Part shown: one piece after another, positions 50,523 to 64,000 of the stretch
Numbering within the stretch: position 1 is the stretch's first letter
Layout of the letters: each line of letters starts with the position of its first letter
Assembly (NCBI GenBank): GCA_036785325.1
Contig: JAXIVH010000017.1
Span: 5,512,605-5,576,604, forward strand
DNA length: 64,000 nt
Direction: 5' to 3'
Source: Urophycis tenuis
Taxonomy: Eukaryota > Chordata > Actinopteri > Gadiformes > Phycidae
Notes under the pieces: generated by a model
Databases searched by the model: none
Told to the model about the DNA's origin: nothing
The model's input: only the letters and a program-made list of their open reading frames with translations
Position numbers and translations under genes: made by a program

Positions 50523-50722
50523 CTTAGGTCACACTTTGTGATAACGTCGAGTCATAAATCATCTGTAAGACTTTAGTTCACGATGAACTCGTCATGAACA
50601 CAGCAGTAATATAATATATTCATATTAACTGCCTTTATGTTTTGTGGATGAGGGGTTCATAATTAACTAATGGCTTATAACGGACTTAAGCCTGGGAGTT
50701 ATTATAAAGTATTACGGTGACA
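50523..50722. mobile_element. Probable AT-rich MITE (CACTTTRTGATAA / TTATAAAGTATTACGGTGA ends)
   Basis: The left part starts GGTCACACTTTGTGATAA and the right part ends TTATAAAGTATTACGGTGACA. These resemble each other inversely and resemble abundant fish MITEs with GTTACACTTTA-type termini. Internal phrases such as TCATAAATCAT and GGTTCATAATTAACTAATGG fit that class. Boundaries and target duplication were not resolved. Confidence 0.45.
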
Positions 50723-51261
50723 TATCCTCTGTTTCTGTCTTCTAGTTCCTGGAATCAACACGTCACAAAAGGCTCACACGAGATCAGTTCACACGAGATA
50801 TGATGCTTTCTGAATGTGTTGTCACATCACAGACGGCAGGGCGGACTGCTGTCTGAGACTACGGGCTAGAAAGGTTATAAAAGCCTTCATATGATGTTCT
50901 TAGTCTTAAACTATCCCCAATCATTCAGAATGAAGACATTCAGTTGAAACAGCATAACCAAATATGTATTCAAAACCAGAAAGGAATAACAAAGTCGTTC
51001 AGCCTTTGCTCTAGTTTTATAATGATTAGAATTCTAGTATTGTACAATGGAAATCATAAATGAGTATGGCGGGTGAATGTAGCGTTTTCAGGCCTGAAAT
51101 AACACATTCACACGTGTTTCTGTAACCTCTCATATCATGTAGGAGTTGACTGGAGGCCCCCTGGTGAGCACATTTAATCGCTCACCCCCCGACGACAACC
51201 TAATCTGAATATCTTCACTTATGACACATCCCCGGCGTCCCCCCTCGTCCATCCACGACTA

Positions 51262-51262
<1 letters not shown>

Positions 51263-51321
<59 letters not shown>
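51263..51321. repeat. (CA)n microsatellite
   Basis: About 28 CA units. Confidence 0.92.
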
Positions 51322-51327
<6 letters not shown>

Positions 51328-51687
51328 CGCACCAAACAGTCATGGGCATGCGGTCGATGCTGGGTCCCAACTTCTGCTTTCTGGCATAAAGAGCTCGTTT
51401 ATCTCCGTCTGCACCACCACTAGCACCATCACCACCACCAGCACCACCACCACGGAGCTCCCACCGCGGTCCAGCGAGGCTGCAGCTGGCTGCTGCGGCA
51501 CGCGGGACGCATGCTAATGGCCGCCCGGGACCCACTGGCTGGAACTGGCTGTGTGGCGCCGCTGCTGGCCCGGTCCCACGTCCCCCACGTCCCCTACAAA
51601 AGGCGCTGTGATGCAACAACAGCGGCACGGCCAGTGGTCCACGATTCGTCCAGTGGCCCCCCGACAATGGCTGACACGGCCCCGGCG

Positions 51688-51690
<3 letters not shown>

Positions 51691-51761
<71 letters not shown>

Positions 51762-51793
51762 CGTGCGTGCGTGAGTGTGTGTGCGCGTGGGGG

Positions 51794-51852
<59 letters not shown>

Positions 51853-51861
51853 GGGGGGGGG
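51691..51861. repeat. (GT)n compound microsatellite
   Basis: Two GT blocks separated by GCGTGCGTGCGTGAGTG and GGGGGGTGAGTG, ending in poly-G. Confidence 0.92.
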
Positions 51862-52611
51862 GGTGCAGAGAGGTCCCCCGCAACATAACAGCGTAGGCTA
51901 CTTTGACACGTTCAACGGGGGGGGGGGGGGGGGGGAACTAGGTCGTGTTTTTCTTGGCTTGCACTGACTAATAAGTGTGTGATGTCATCGTGCATACGTG
52001 CGAAACGGAGTGGGTAATGAGGGGGGGCTCCACATGGAAGACTTGGCCGTGTCGCTGCTGTGTTAATAATAAAGCGGTGCACGGCTATGAGCCACAGACA
52101 GGTCCGTAGGCCCGGTGCCTATTCATTGTGAAAGCGACTTCCTTCAGAGGCAACGGCCCCTGGTGGACGGGAAGGGGAACATTTGCATAAAGCAGTCACC
52201 GCCGAGTGAGTCAAACGCACGCACGTAAACACACAAGAAAGGGAAAGGTGCCTCCAGAGTGGCGAGTCTTGAACCCGACAGGGTTAGTTGTCACCTGGCG
52301 ACCTCGAAGCTGGAGTCGATCAAAGTTGTGGTCGTTGTTGTTTCAGGGGCCTTTCCGGACCTTCACATACGTCTTCAAACATTTCACTTTTTTTTTTTTT
52401 ACTTGTGTCTGGCATTGTGTCTTTTTAAAAAAAGACTGTGAATTTGTATGTTAAATAGACCTTGATGTTGCCAGAATGGTAAAGACAGTATTTGGTGACA
52501 TTGCCGCACATAAAGATAGTTCTTCTACCACTAGAGGTCAGTGTTTTGCAAGTTGATGTTCTCGTATGCTTTCCTCATAAAACAAAAGCACATGCAGGCA
52601 TGGAACTCAAA

Positions 52612-52835
52612 GTCACGTCAAAGTTTATTCCACCGAGCTGGCATTTCGAACCATGGAGCCGCACACGCGACCACGACCTCGCGACGCTTTGTCTGACATC
52701 AGCCTCGTTTCAGAGTTCATTGGGAGGCTTTCTTTGAACCTTTGTCCCTCGTCTCGTGGGAGCTGGACCCCCCCCCCCCACCAGACCCCCCCCGGACCCC
52801 CCCGGACCCTCCCGGGCCCCCCCCCAGGACCCGGC
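52612..52835 (-). other. ccdc74: ccdc74 3' untranslated region
   Basis: Short region after the TGA (52836-52838). It has C/G-rich tracts and an AATAAA signal (TTTATT on plus, 52624-52629), giving a 3' UTR of about 220 bp. Confidence 0.6.
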
Positions 52836-55800
52836 TCACATCATGGTCCGTTTTAAGCGGTTCCGTTGAGCTGCCTGGGTCCTCCTCTGCCGCTCTGCGA
52901 TGGTGGAGCTCAGGCTCTGCTTCAGCGCCGGCAGGATCACTCCGTCCGACACCCGGGCCTGAGTGGGCCTGGGCCTGTGTGTGTGGGGGGGGGGGGGACC
53001 ACATGGGTGAGAGCAGAACAGCAGGGTTTGGACCGTCACCATCAGGGGACGGGAACACAGCTTATCCACCGGCCCGCCTGATGGGTCACACTAGAAAAGC
53101 CTAAAGGCACCATGTGCAGGGTTTGACACGCATGAATCACCGATGGACACCGTGAAGCCTGGTTTGGACGCGAGACAGGTCCGTTTGACCTTCCCGGTTT
53201 GTAATTTAGCTTCAAGGACGAGACTTGTTCTGGTGACTTTCTTATTGTATTGGCAGCAATGAAATGTTTCACCTTCTTATGACAAATGTACTCTCTGTAA
53301 GTCGCTTTGGATAAAAGTGGCAGCTAAATTCCCCTAAATGTAAATGTAAATGTAAATGAGACTTTCCCCGACTCTCTCTGTTGTGTAGGACATCCTGTGG
53401 ACTGGTGTCTAACTATGTGCGGATCGGGACGGTTTTGCCAGGAAGAAAGAAGGAAGTGATGTGTCTGAAGGAGGAAGTGATGTATTTGACAGGCGATTGT
53501 TGACGTTTAGTGTAAAATGTGTAACTCGGACAGAAAGCGAATGTAAAAAAAAAACAAAAAAAACATGTCCCCTCACGTTTTCTTTGGAAGCTGTTTATGC
53601 ACCAGCTGGGGAAACCGATCTGCTGCCGAAGCCCTTCTGTGAAGAACGAAAAAAAATTAAAATATTAATAACAATAATACTACTACTGGACTACAAATGG
53701 ATTTTGACAAAGGTTTGGTGGTGCTCTGGGTCGCCCTACCGAGGCCCCTCCCCCAGGAAGGCCTTGGTCAGGATGTAGTTCTCTGGGCTGATCTTCTTGT
53801 GGAACACGATGTCTCGCAGAACGGCTTTAATGCGTAAAATCTACAAGAAAAAAAAAAAAACGATTATCAAATGACATCACGCAATTCAAATCCCTAAAGC
53901 TGATGTTTTCGTTTAACGGAAACGGTTTCAACACAGACGCTGACCTCTCACACACCAATGACCTCAAGGGATGGCATCTAAACGCCCTCAGGTGGATGTT
54001 CTACTGGGCGGGATTCGAACCCCTGACAACTTCAACTTTCTCTTTATTTGTCATTCCACAAGAAACACAGTGATTTTTGGCAGCGAAATGTCGTTGCTAT
54101 AGGCTTCCGGGAGACACAGAGATAAGCAGTATTTAAATAGATCTATAAAAATACAGAAACAAAAATATAACTATGATCAATATCATAATATAATAATAAA
54201 GTGCAGAAAAAGAGCTGAATAGTAATAACAAGATAATACAAAAAAATGACAGTGTAGGAATGAAAAAGCATTGTGAACATTATAGCAGCAGGGTGGAGAT
54301 TATTGCACACATCCATAAAGAACGTATCGCACTGAAATGGGTGGGGGGGTTATACCACGCTCTACCCCCGTGGGATTCGAACCCGTGACCCCCGGCGGCG
54401 TCACCACCGCGGTGGGTGCGGCGCGGGGCGGGCCCTGGTTCCCACTCACCTCCTGAGACTGCAGGCTGTTGGCGCTGTAGAGCTGCCTGATGATGACCTC
54501 GCACTCTGGCAGGGTGGGGGCCCTGGGGGGGTGCACGGGGTCGCCGTGGATACGCAGCGGATGGAGCGACGTGATGAGCCCCCCGCTCGGCCCCGGCACG
54601 CGGTCCGCCGGGGCGGCGCCGCGGGCCCCGGGACCCCCGGCACTGCTGGGTTCACACAAGGGGGGGGGAGGGGGGGGGGGAGGGACACACTGGTGTGGGA
54701 GTCGCCCTGACGGAACATGGCGTCCGTCTTAAGAGTTTCTTTAAAATCGGTATGTCCCCATCTTCCGGAAGAGACTCAAGACCCACTTGTTCAGAGTTCA
54801 CCTGAAACCCTGCATAACCCTACTGTCATGCTCTTATTTGTTGTATGTCTTGGCATTTTAATCGCTCATCGTAACTTGGCACTTTAGTCAGAGATGTTGT
54901 ATACTAGCAATGGTTAATCTAGCAATTGAAATGCTTGAAACTTGTTCCGGTGACTTTCTTACTGTATTAGCAGCAATGAAATGTTTCACCTTCTTATGAC
55001 AAATTTATTCTTTGTAACTCGCTTTGGATAAAAGCGTCTGCTAAATGCCCTAAATGTAAATGTAAATGTCCAAATTCAATATGTAATGTAACATCGAGGC
55101 TCGAAATGTCAACCATTCAAGTAGAAAATGTTCATTTTACATCGCAAGGTGCAACTTTACCAATATGGTTATTACCAAATTAGTGTCTATTTTTCTATAT
55201 AGATGATATTGAATCAGTGAATTTCTCCTAAGGGGGATTAATAAAGGACTATCTTATATTATATCTATGTACTGCAATTGTCTTTGTACATCAGGACATC
55301 AAACACTACACTATAGTGGTATCAAGTTAACATCAGACTACCAGAGGCCTGATACCATGTTCTACTCATTCTACAAATCCATAAGCTCATTTCTCCGTGC
55401 CACCGGCCGTGCGTTAACTCAAGCTTCACGCCCCGGCAGGTGGGCGACCAGCGCGCGGGAACGGCTCGGCGGGCCGTAGACCCCCCCTACCTGGCTGTGT
55501 GGCGGGGGTCCTGGGAGGAGACGTGGGTGGTCTGCAGGGGCTGCTCCTGGTGGTGGAGCAACCCTCTGCTGGCGTCACCTCCCTGGGTGGGCGGCCGAGC
55601 CCCCCGCTGAGCGAGGTGGGTCACCGCTGCACCCACGGGAGACGAGACGAGATGTGAGACGAGACGAGATGTGAGACAACATGGCGGTGGTCAGCATGGC
55701 ATCACTAGACAGCGGTGGCTGCGTTGGATTAGACAACTACCGCTGAGACCATTTGCCAATTAATCAATTAGTCAGGAAATGTATTGTTAAATTTAATAAT

Positions 55801-56998
55801 TACACATTCACATAATAAATAATGTCACACTTTAACAGTACAGTGTGTGTGTGTGCGTGCGGTAGGAATGCAACTTACATTTTCGGCTTAATTTCGGGGG
55901 ATCCATGATTAGGTTGTACTGCAAATCTGAGAGCAAAAAGAGCACCGGCAGAAGAATGACATGACGGTCCTGTCCTCTTCCCAATTAGTCAGCAAAAGAA
56001 CCCCATGGAGCCACAATGGCATGCAGACCGCTGGGATGACGTCAGTAAGAGAGAGACACGTTGCACATTCCTTTTCAACGCGCGGGTGAGATATCCCTCG
56101 GCGGGTGGTCCACCGGGGAGACATGGACACGACGGCACGGCTCGGTAAAGCGACACCCGAGCGGCGCCGGCCGCCCCCCCGCAGAGAGGACTCATTCACC
56201 GTCCGTATGCCTCACAGCCGTGAGGTTGCCAGGCGACCACGAGATGAAACATGCACGCGTCTCAGTTTTCAGCATCCTCCTCTGGAGTCATTCGGGTCAT
56301 TGTGACAGCACCACACGGAGTTACTGGTATTTGAATGCAGATTTATGCCATTTGGGTAGTCTGTCAAAATCTCACTCCATACTTCCACACCTGTGCACTT
56401 CTTAAATTGCAAAATTGCAACATTTGCAGGAATACTTAATACATTATTCATCCTAAAGGAAAGTAAAAACTATGACATGACATTACTGTTGACATTAAAC
56501 CTATTCTTATGCATCCACTACAACCACGCACCCCTCACCTTTATTCTGTCGCTTGAGGTCGTCTATCTCAGCATGGAGCTTGTGAAGTGTATCCGTGTGT
56601 TGCTGCTGCAGGAACGTGATGTTCCTCTGGAGCGACGCGACGCGGGTGTCCGCCACCATGTCCCCGGGGGAGCAGACCCGCTCTCCTCCTCCTCCTCCTC
56701 CTCGCACCGCCTCTGGCCCTGCCCGGGTCAGGTGCCGCAGGTGGTCCACATCTGGGTCTGCTCGGGTCAGGGGCTGCAGGTGGTTCACATCTGGGTCCGC
56801 TCGGGTCAGGGGCTGCAGGTGGTCCACATCTGGGTCCGCTCGGGTCAGGGGCTGCAGGTGGTCCACATCTGGGTCCGCTCGGGTCAGGGGCTGCAGGTGT
56901 TTCGGTGGTCGCGTGTTTGAAACGTAAGATTTGTCCAGAAAGCCAACCCGCGTCCAGTGCGGCAGATTTCGCACCGGCGGAAGGTGGCGGCTCGACAT
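52836..56998 (-). CDS. ccdc74: Coiled-coil domain-containing protein 74 (CCDC74), complete, 6 exons
   Basis: Exons on the minus strand: 56539-56998, 55879-55926, 55491-55626, 54450-54645, 53740-53840 and 52836-52974; all have GT-AG borders and sum to exactly 360 codons including TGA (359 aa; human CCDC74A is 378). The conserved parts match the CCDC92/CCDC74 family. Exon 1 ends with the coiled coil RNITFLQQQHTDTLHKLHAE and DDLKRQNKD, continued by LQYNLIM in exon 2. Exon 4 has ECEVIIRQLYSANSLQSQE. The last exon has ILPALKQ, then AERQRRTQAAQRNRLKRTMM. Human CCDC74A/B are reported as spindle microtubule-associated proteins; the fish role is inferred. An oddity is about four copies of a 13-residue HLQPLTRADPDVD-type repeat in exon 1. 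The A/B distinction does not apply here. No frameshift is seen. Confidence 0.9.
53205..53360 (+). mobile_element. L2-like LINE/SINE 3' tail in ccdc74 intron 5
   Basis: Contains GGTGACTTTCTTATTGTATT, GCAGCAATGAAATGTTTCACC and GTAAGTCGCTTTGGATAAAA, and ends in (AAATGT)n. The same string occurs at 54950-55070, so both are 3' ends of one retroposon family. Its tail resembles that of the SINE copies. Confidence 0.75.
54025..54340. mobile_element. Retroposon-derived fragment in ccdc74 intron 4
   Basis: TTTATTTGTCATTCCACAAG and GCAGCGAAATGTCGTTGCTA are followed by A/T-rich sequence with repeated AATAATA and a TTATTGCACA string. This is the appearance of non-LTR retroposon 3' ends abundant in teleosts. 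Family and limits are uncertain. Confidence 0.45.
54745..55075 (+). mobile_element. L2-like LINE 3' end in ccdc74 intron 3
   Basis: One plus-strand frame begins FRKRLKTHLFRVHLKP, resembling the C-terminal end of teleost L2-clade reverse transcriptase ORFs (..RLKTHLF). The 3' UTR tail GTAACTCGCTTTGGATAAAA, GCGTCTGCTAAATGCCC and (AAATGT)n follows. It is a 5'-truncated copy. Confidence 0.75.
55076..55490. other. Rest of ccdc74 intron 3
   Basis: AT-rich sequence with a retroposon-like tail at 55222-55262 (AAGGGGGATTAATAAAGG then TTATATTATATC). No exon is seen. Confidence 0.5.
56700..56910 (-). repeat. ccdc74: 39-bp in-frame minisatellite within ccdc74 exon 1
   Basis: About four tandem 39-bp units plus a diverged partial one (GGTCCACATCTGGGTCCGCT, then CGGGTCAGGGGCTGCAG) encode HLQPLTRADPDVD/N repeats in the N-terminal part of CCDC74, before the coiled coil. 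Confidence 0.9.
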
Positions 56999-57394
56999 TC
57001 GCCGAGCTAACAGCGTAGCTGCTGCTAAATGGAGCTAATCGATGCTAACATGAGCAGCCAGCGCAGCTCCCGGACAGTTTCACACGTCAACTCATGTTTG
57101 CCTTACGGTGACTTGACGACAAAAAGTTGGACAACTCATTATTATAGTGACGGACGTCGGAATGTCCGCGAAGTCTCTCACCATTTCAGACGATTTTATC
57201 AGTTAAAAGTAAAGTAAACCACAGGTTTGGCTCGAAGGTTTAACCCTGTTAGCTTTAGGACATCAGACATGCGCGGTGGTCACCGACAACGTTGCCCATG
57301 ACAACGGATCCAAAAGGTGTCCACACCAAACGCCGGCTGAAAACTCATCTCAAGTGTTTGTGACAAGTGACAACAGAAACAAAGTCAACAAGAA
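56999..57394 (-). promoter_or_regulatory. ccdc74: Putative ccdc74 5' flank, between ccdc74 and ulk1 3' end
   Basis: Only about 400 bp separate the ccdc74 ATG from the likely ulk1 polyadenylation site, and both genes read leftward, so the ccdc74 promoter and 5' UTR must lie here or overlap the ulk1 3' UTR. No TATA box or clear CpG island is visible. Confidence 0.4.
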
Positions 57395-59987
57395 GTCCAG
57401 TTGCTTTACATTTTATTCATGTCGGACATCTCAAACAGTAATGGTACACCAGAGCCATTATGATAGTTGTATAGTTTAAATGCCTATGCGATCGTCGTGG
57501 GCTGGATGGGGTGACTGCTCAGGGTCAATGCTTCTTTGGAAAGGTGTAGGCTTATGGTAATATAATCTCCATGCTTCCTGTGTCATATATACAATACGAT
57601 AACTTAATTTACAATATTTACACACTGTACTGAAAAAGTAAGATGAAAACATTTGGTTATGATGTTGACCAAAGAAACACACAAAATGACCTAAATTCTA
57701 TATATTTTGCAAGAGTGTATGCATTTTCCTACCACTATTAAATGAGAGTATGACTTCACAGAGACAGAGGGAACGTAGACGCGAGTTGGGGACATTTGTC
57801 TTACATCTTAGTCCAAAAATGTATCATCTCCAAATTTGCCTTTTCTGCCTATACTGTCAATCCATGGAAATATTGCAATGTGGTACACCAACATAATCAT
57901 CACCCAAACAACCGCAACAATATGACAGCAATCATGACCGAGACACGACAGTGGTGATTGTAAGCAACCATGGAAACAAAGTGTCACATGCTTCAGCTTA
58001 AAAAGGTCGGAGGTCATTTACAACCTGCTACGTACCCACAATGCACTTCAACGAGATGTGGGTCAATTGAGAAGGAATGTTTCTATATTAAATAAAAAAA
58101 AACCCAACTTAATATATAAACACGCACGCACACACACACTACTACTTGAATAAATGTAATACGCAAGCCAAATTTGCGAATAGTCTTAATAAAAGAAAAA
58201 ATCAAGTACACATGCATAAAGAAAACACACCAACAGACGCACACAAAGACTCTTCACCTCATTGCTGGTCTACTGTAACACACACACATACACGCACACA
58301 CACGCTTAAATGGGCTACAAACCAGGCTGGGTTTAATGTAACATATACAGGCGTTGTACTTGTAGCAACGCAGACTACACGAGGCCATGGCAGGGGTTAC
58401 ACTACGGAAACCACTGGGACACAGAGAACAAAAGGGGCCCAGCATCATCACAACCAGGAGTCGTGTGTACACACAGCACTTCTTCAGCTCTGGGGACAAG
58501 AACATCTGTCCACCGGTACCTCACACTCCACCGGGCGTCGTGCAGCCTGGGAACACATCGCTCTGAACGCAACCCGGAGCGAACCCCACAGCCAAACCAA
58601 ACACAGAGCGTTTGTCAGCCACCCAGTAAAAAAAAACACTTTTCAAAAGGTTTCAGTGTAAAACATTTTTGCTTTTCATTTTGTATTCATCGTCATCTTC
58701 TAAAACTGCTTTCAAAAGTTTGAATAGCTTAACACACACGCACGCACGCTCACACACCACCCTTTCACCGGTCGCTCTATCTACGAACAACTCTTATTAT
58801 TGAGAAGCAACAAATTCGAATCAAACACAAATCATTCAAAACGGGCTAAAACGGTTCAGCGACCACCACGCAGCCTCACACACACCCACACACCACGTCA
58901 ACTCAGTGCAACACTACGGCCCGCCCAGGACCACAGGCTCCTCCTGGCCTGGGTCTCCATCGGGCGGAACGAACCTCGACATTCAATCACTGATCGCACT
59001 CCAAGAACACACACACCCTGACCCCCCCGCGACAGGCAAGAGCAACGCGATGCGACTCGACACCTCCCGACTCAAACACAGGGGGAACCGAAAGCGCGCG
59101 TGTCCGTACGGTGACACACACATGCGGTCCATGACACTGGGGTTGGCGTCTCCGTGACGACACAGTTCTGTTGTCCCGGCGTCCTGGTTCCTGGGTCCAG
59201 TCTCAATTGTCGGGGGGCCAGGCTAGAGACCGAGCCTGAACAGTAACGCCCACCCCCACCCCCAGGGGGCAGGACAGCCTGATTGGATATGGCAAGTGAT
59301 CGATAGGTACAGCGATCGATAAATACAGCGATCAATAAAGTGACGAAAGGGACAGGGAATAGAACGCCGGAATGTGAAAAACCTCACACACTCACTCCTG
59401 TTACATAACTTAACTCTTAAATAAAAAACAAAAATACAAGTAAATCAGCGCGCTAAAGATCGAGGGCTACGTTGCCACTATTCTCCATGAGGGACATTTA
59501 AATACAGCATTGTGTATGTGCGCGCGGTGAAAGTGTCTCCTTATGAGGCGTGCGTCCCCAGAAGAGGCATGTCCTGCCCTGCTTGTCTGGGTGTGATTAG
59601 CCAGGTCTGGACGACCCCCCCCCCCCGCCCCCCTGCGGCTGTTTCGACAGCTCTCTAATGAAGGACTGCGCTGGGTCTCCACTCCTCCACGCCGGCTGCG
59701 TCTCTCTCCTGTCACTCTTCGTCACACGACACACAAACACCTAATGAGTCCCGCCGCCGCGACTCCGGCGTCCACCATGGGCCGGGCGCCGCCAGCGTCT
59801 TGACACATGTGGGGGTGGGGGGGCAGGGGGGTGCAAAGCCGAAGTGGAGGCGGACGAGCTCAAAATAGTGCGTCGCTCGGCAGGGGGGGCAGGGGGGGCA
59901 GGGGGGCTAAGGGCCAGGTTTGATGGACAAGCTAGCGATGTGGTATCCGTGCTTCGGGGGGGAGGGGGTGGGGGGGCGTCACCCCTT
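57395..59987 (-). other. ulk1: ulk1 3' untranslated region
   Basis: Follows the ulk1 stop codon (59988-59990) on the minus strand. An AATAAA signal (TTTATT on plus, 57412-57417) suggests a UTR of about 2.6 kb. The sequence has unique, moderately AT-rich composition, CA-rich pieces at 58120-58320, and a G-rich GCAGGGGGG block at 59810-59980 next to the stop codon. No other gene is seen. Confidence 0.5.
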
Positions 59988-63684
<3,697 letters not shown>

Positions 63685-64000
63685 CTGCAGGACGAGGAGG
63701 GGAGACAATAACATCAGACACATGTTACTGGGCCCCCAGGCTGACTTTCACATGTGTTTCCACTGCAGCAGAAGGTCATGTGAACGTAGGGATGCCAACT
63801 ATGGTTAAAAAATGCAATAGAATAAAACACACAAAAAATAATACTATGAGGATGAATTATAACCATAATGTAACAACCAATAAACAAATGAACAAACAAA
63901 CGTACATGAGAAGCAAAAGTTGCATGATTTCAAGTGTATTGGTTTAAGAAATGAAAGTGGACAGGAGTAGGTCAACTGACTTAAAAAGGTTATAAAGTTT
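63685..64000. other. ulk1: ulk1 intron, cut by window edge
   Basis: Sequence upstream of the exon at 63532-63684 on the minus strand. No further ulk1 exon is recognisable before the window ends. Confidence 0.6.

Larger units (their letters stand above)
50461..52610. other. Intergenic DNA between crkl promoter and ccdc74 3' end
   Basis: No supported gene. Contains a probable AT-rich MITE at about 50523-50722, (CA)n at 51263-51321, a GT/G-rich tract at 51691-51861, poly-G at 51918-51934, and a weak tRNA T-arm-like string near 52261-52281. Confidence 0.6.

Noticed and set aside
53990..54020. GGTTCGAATCC-type T-arm strings near 53995-54010 and 54368-54385 (minus strand)
   Set aside because: Only the T arm is recognisable; without A box and acceptor stem they are not tRNA genes.

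Overview
This is vertebrate nuclear DNA, almost certainly from a ray-finned (teleost) fish. Three things point there: vertebrate genes split by canonical GT-AG introns, tRNA-derived SINEs and L2-like LINE tails of the teleost kind, and an extreme density of (CA)n, (GA)n and poly-G/C runs. There are no bacterial operons, CRISPR arrays, phage or viral genes.

Four protein-coding genes can be reconstructed exon by exon. (1) Plus strand, 7733-18438: a class IA PI3-kinase p85 regulatory subunit, best matched to pik3r2. Thirteen exons cover the RhoGAP/BH, nSH2, iSH2 and cSH2 domains; the N-terminal SH3 exon is not in the window. (2) Minus strand, 49554-42704: crkl, complete, three exons, 301 aa. (3) Minus strand, 56998-52836: a CCDC74-family gene, complete, six exons, 359 aa. 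(4) Minus strand, 63684-59988: the last eight exons of a ulk1-type autophagy kinase, whose 5' part lies to the right of the window.

Layout: 1-7732 probable pik3r2 upstream/intronic DNA; 7733-18438 pik3r2 coding exons; 18439 to about 21300 its 3' UTR; 19178-23800, then a 200-N gap, then 24001-28576, which repeats 19178-23800 almost base for base; 28577-40700 repeat-rich intergenic DNA with minisatellites, SINEs, a short hAT-like element and a PIF/Harbinger-like transposase remnant; 40725-49554 crkl with its 3' UTR; 49555-50460 CpG-rich crkl promoter; 52610-57000 ccdc74; 57400-64000 ulk1 with its 3' UTR.

The genes do not form one pathway unit. Two (p85 and CRKL) are SH2 adaptors for tyrosine-kinase signalling, ULK1 starts autophagy, and CCDC74 proteins are spindle-associated. 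I found no undescribed molecular system. The strongest observations are about assembly and genome dynamics: an uncollapsed haplotype overlap at the gap; at least nine single-base indels in pik3r2 exons against none in the seventeen exons right of the gap; two hAT-like MITEs with 8-bp target duplications; an in-frame 39-bp minisatellite in ccdc74; and long UG/UC repeats abutting consecutive 3' splice sites of ulk1.
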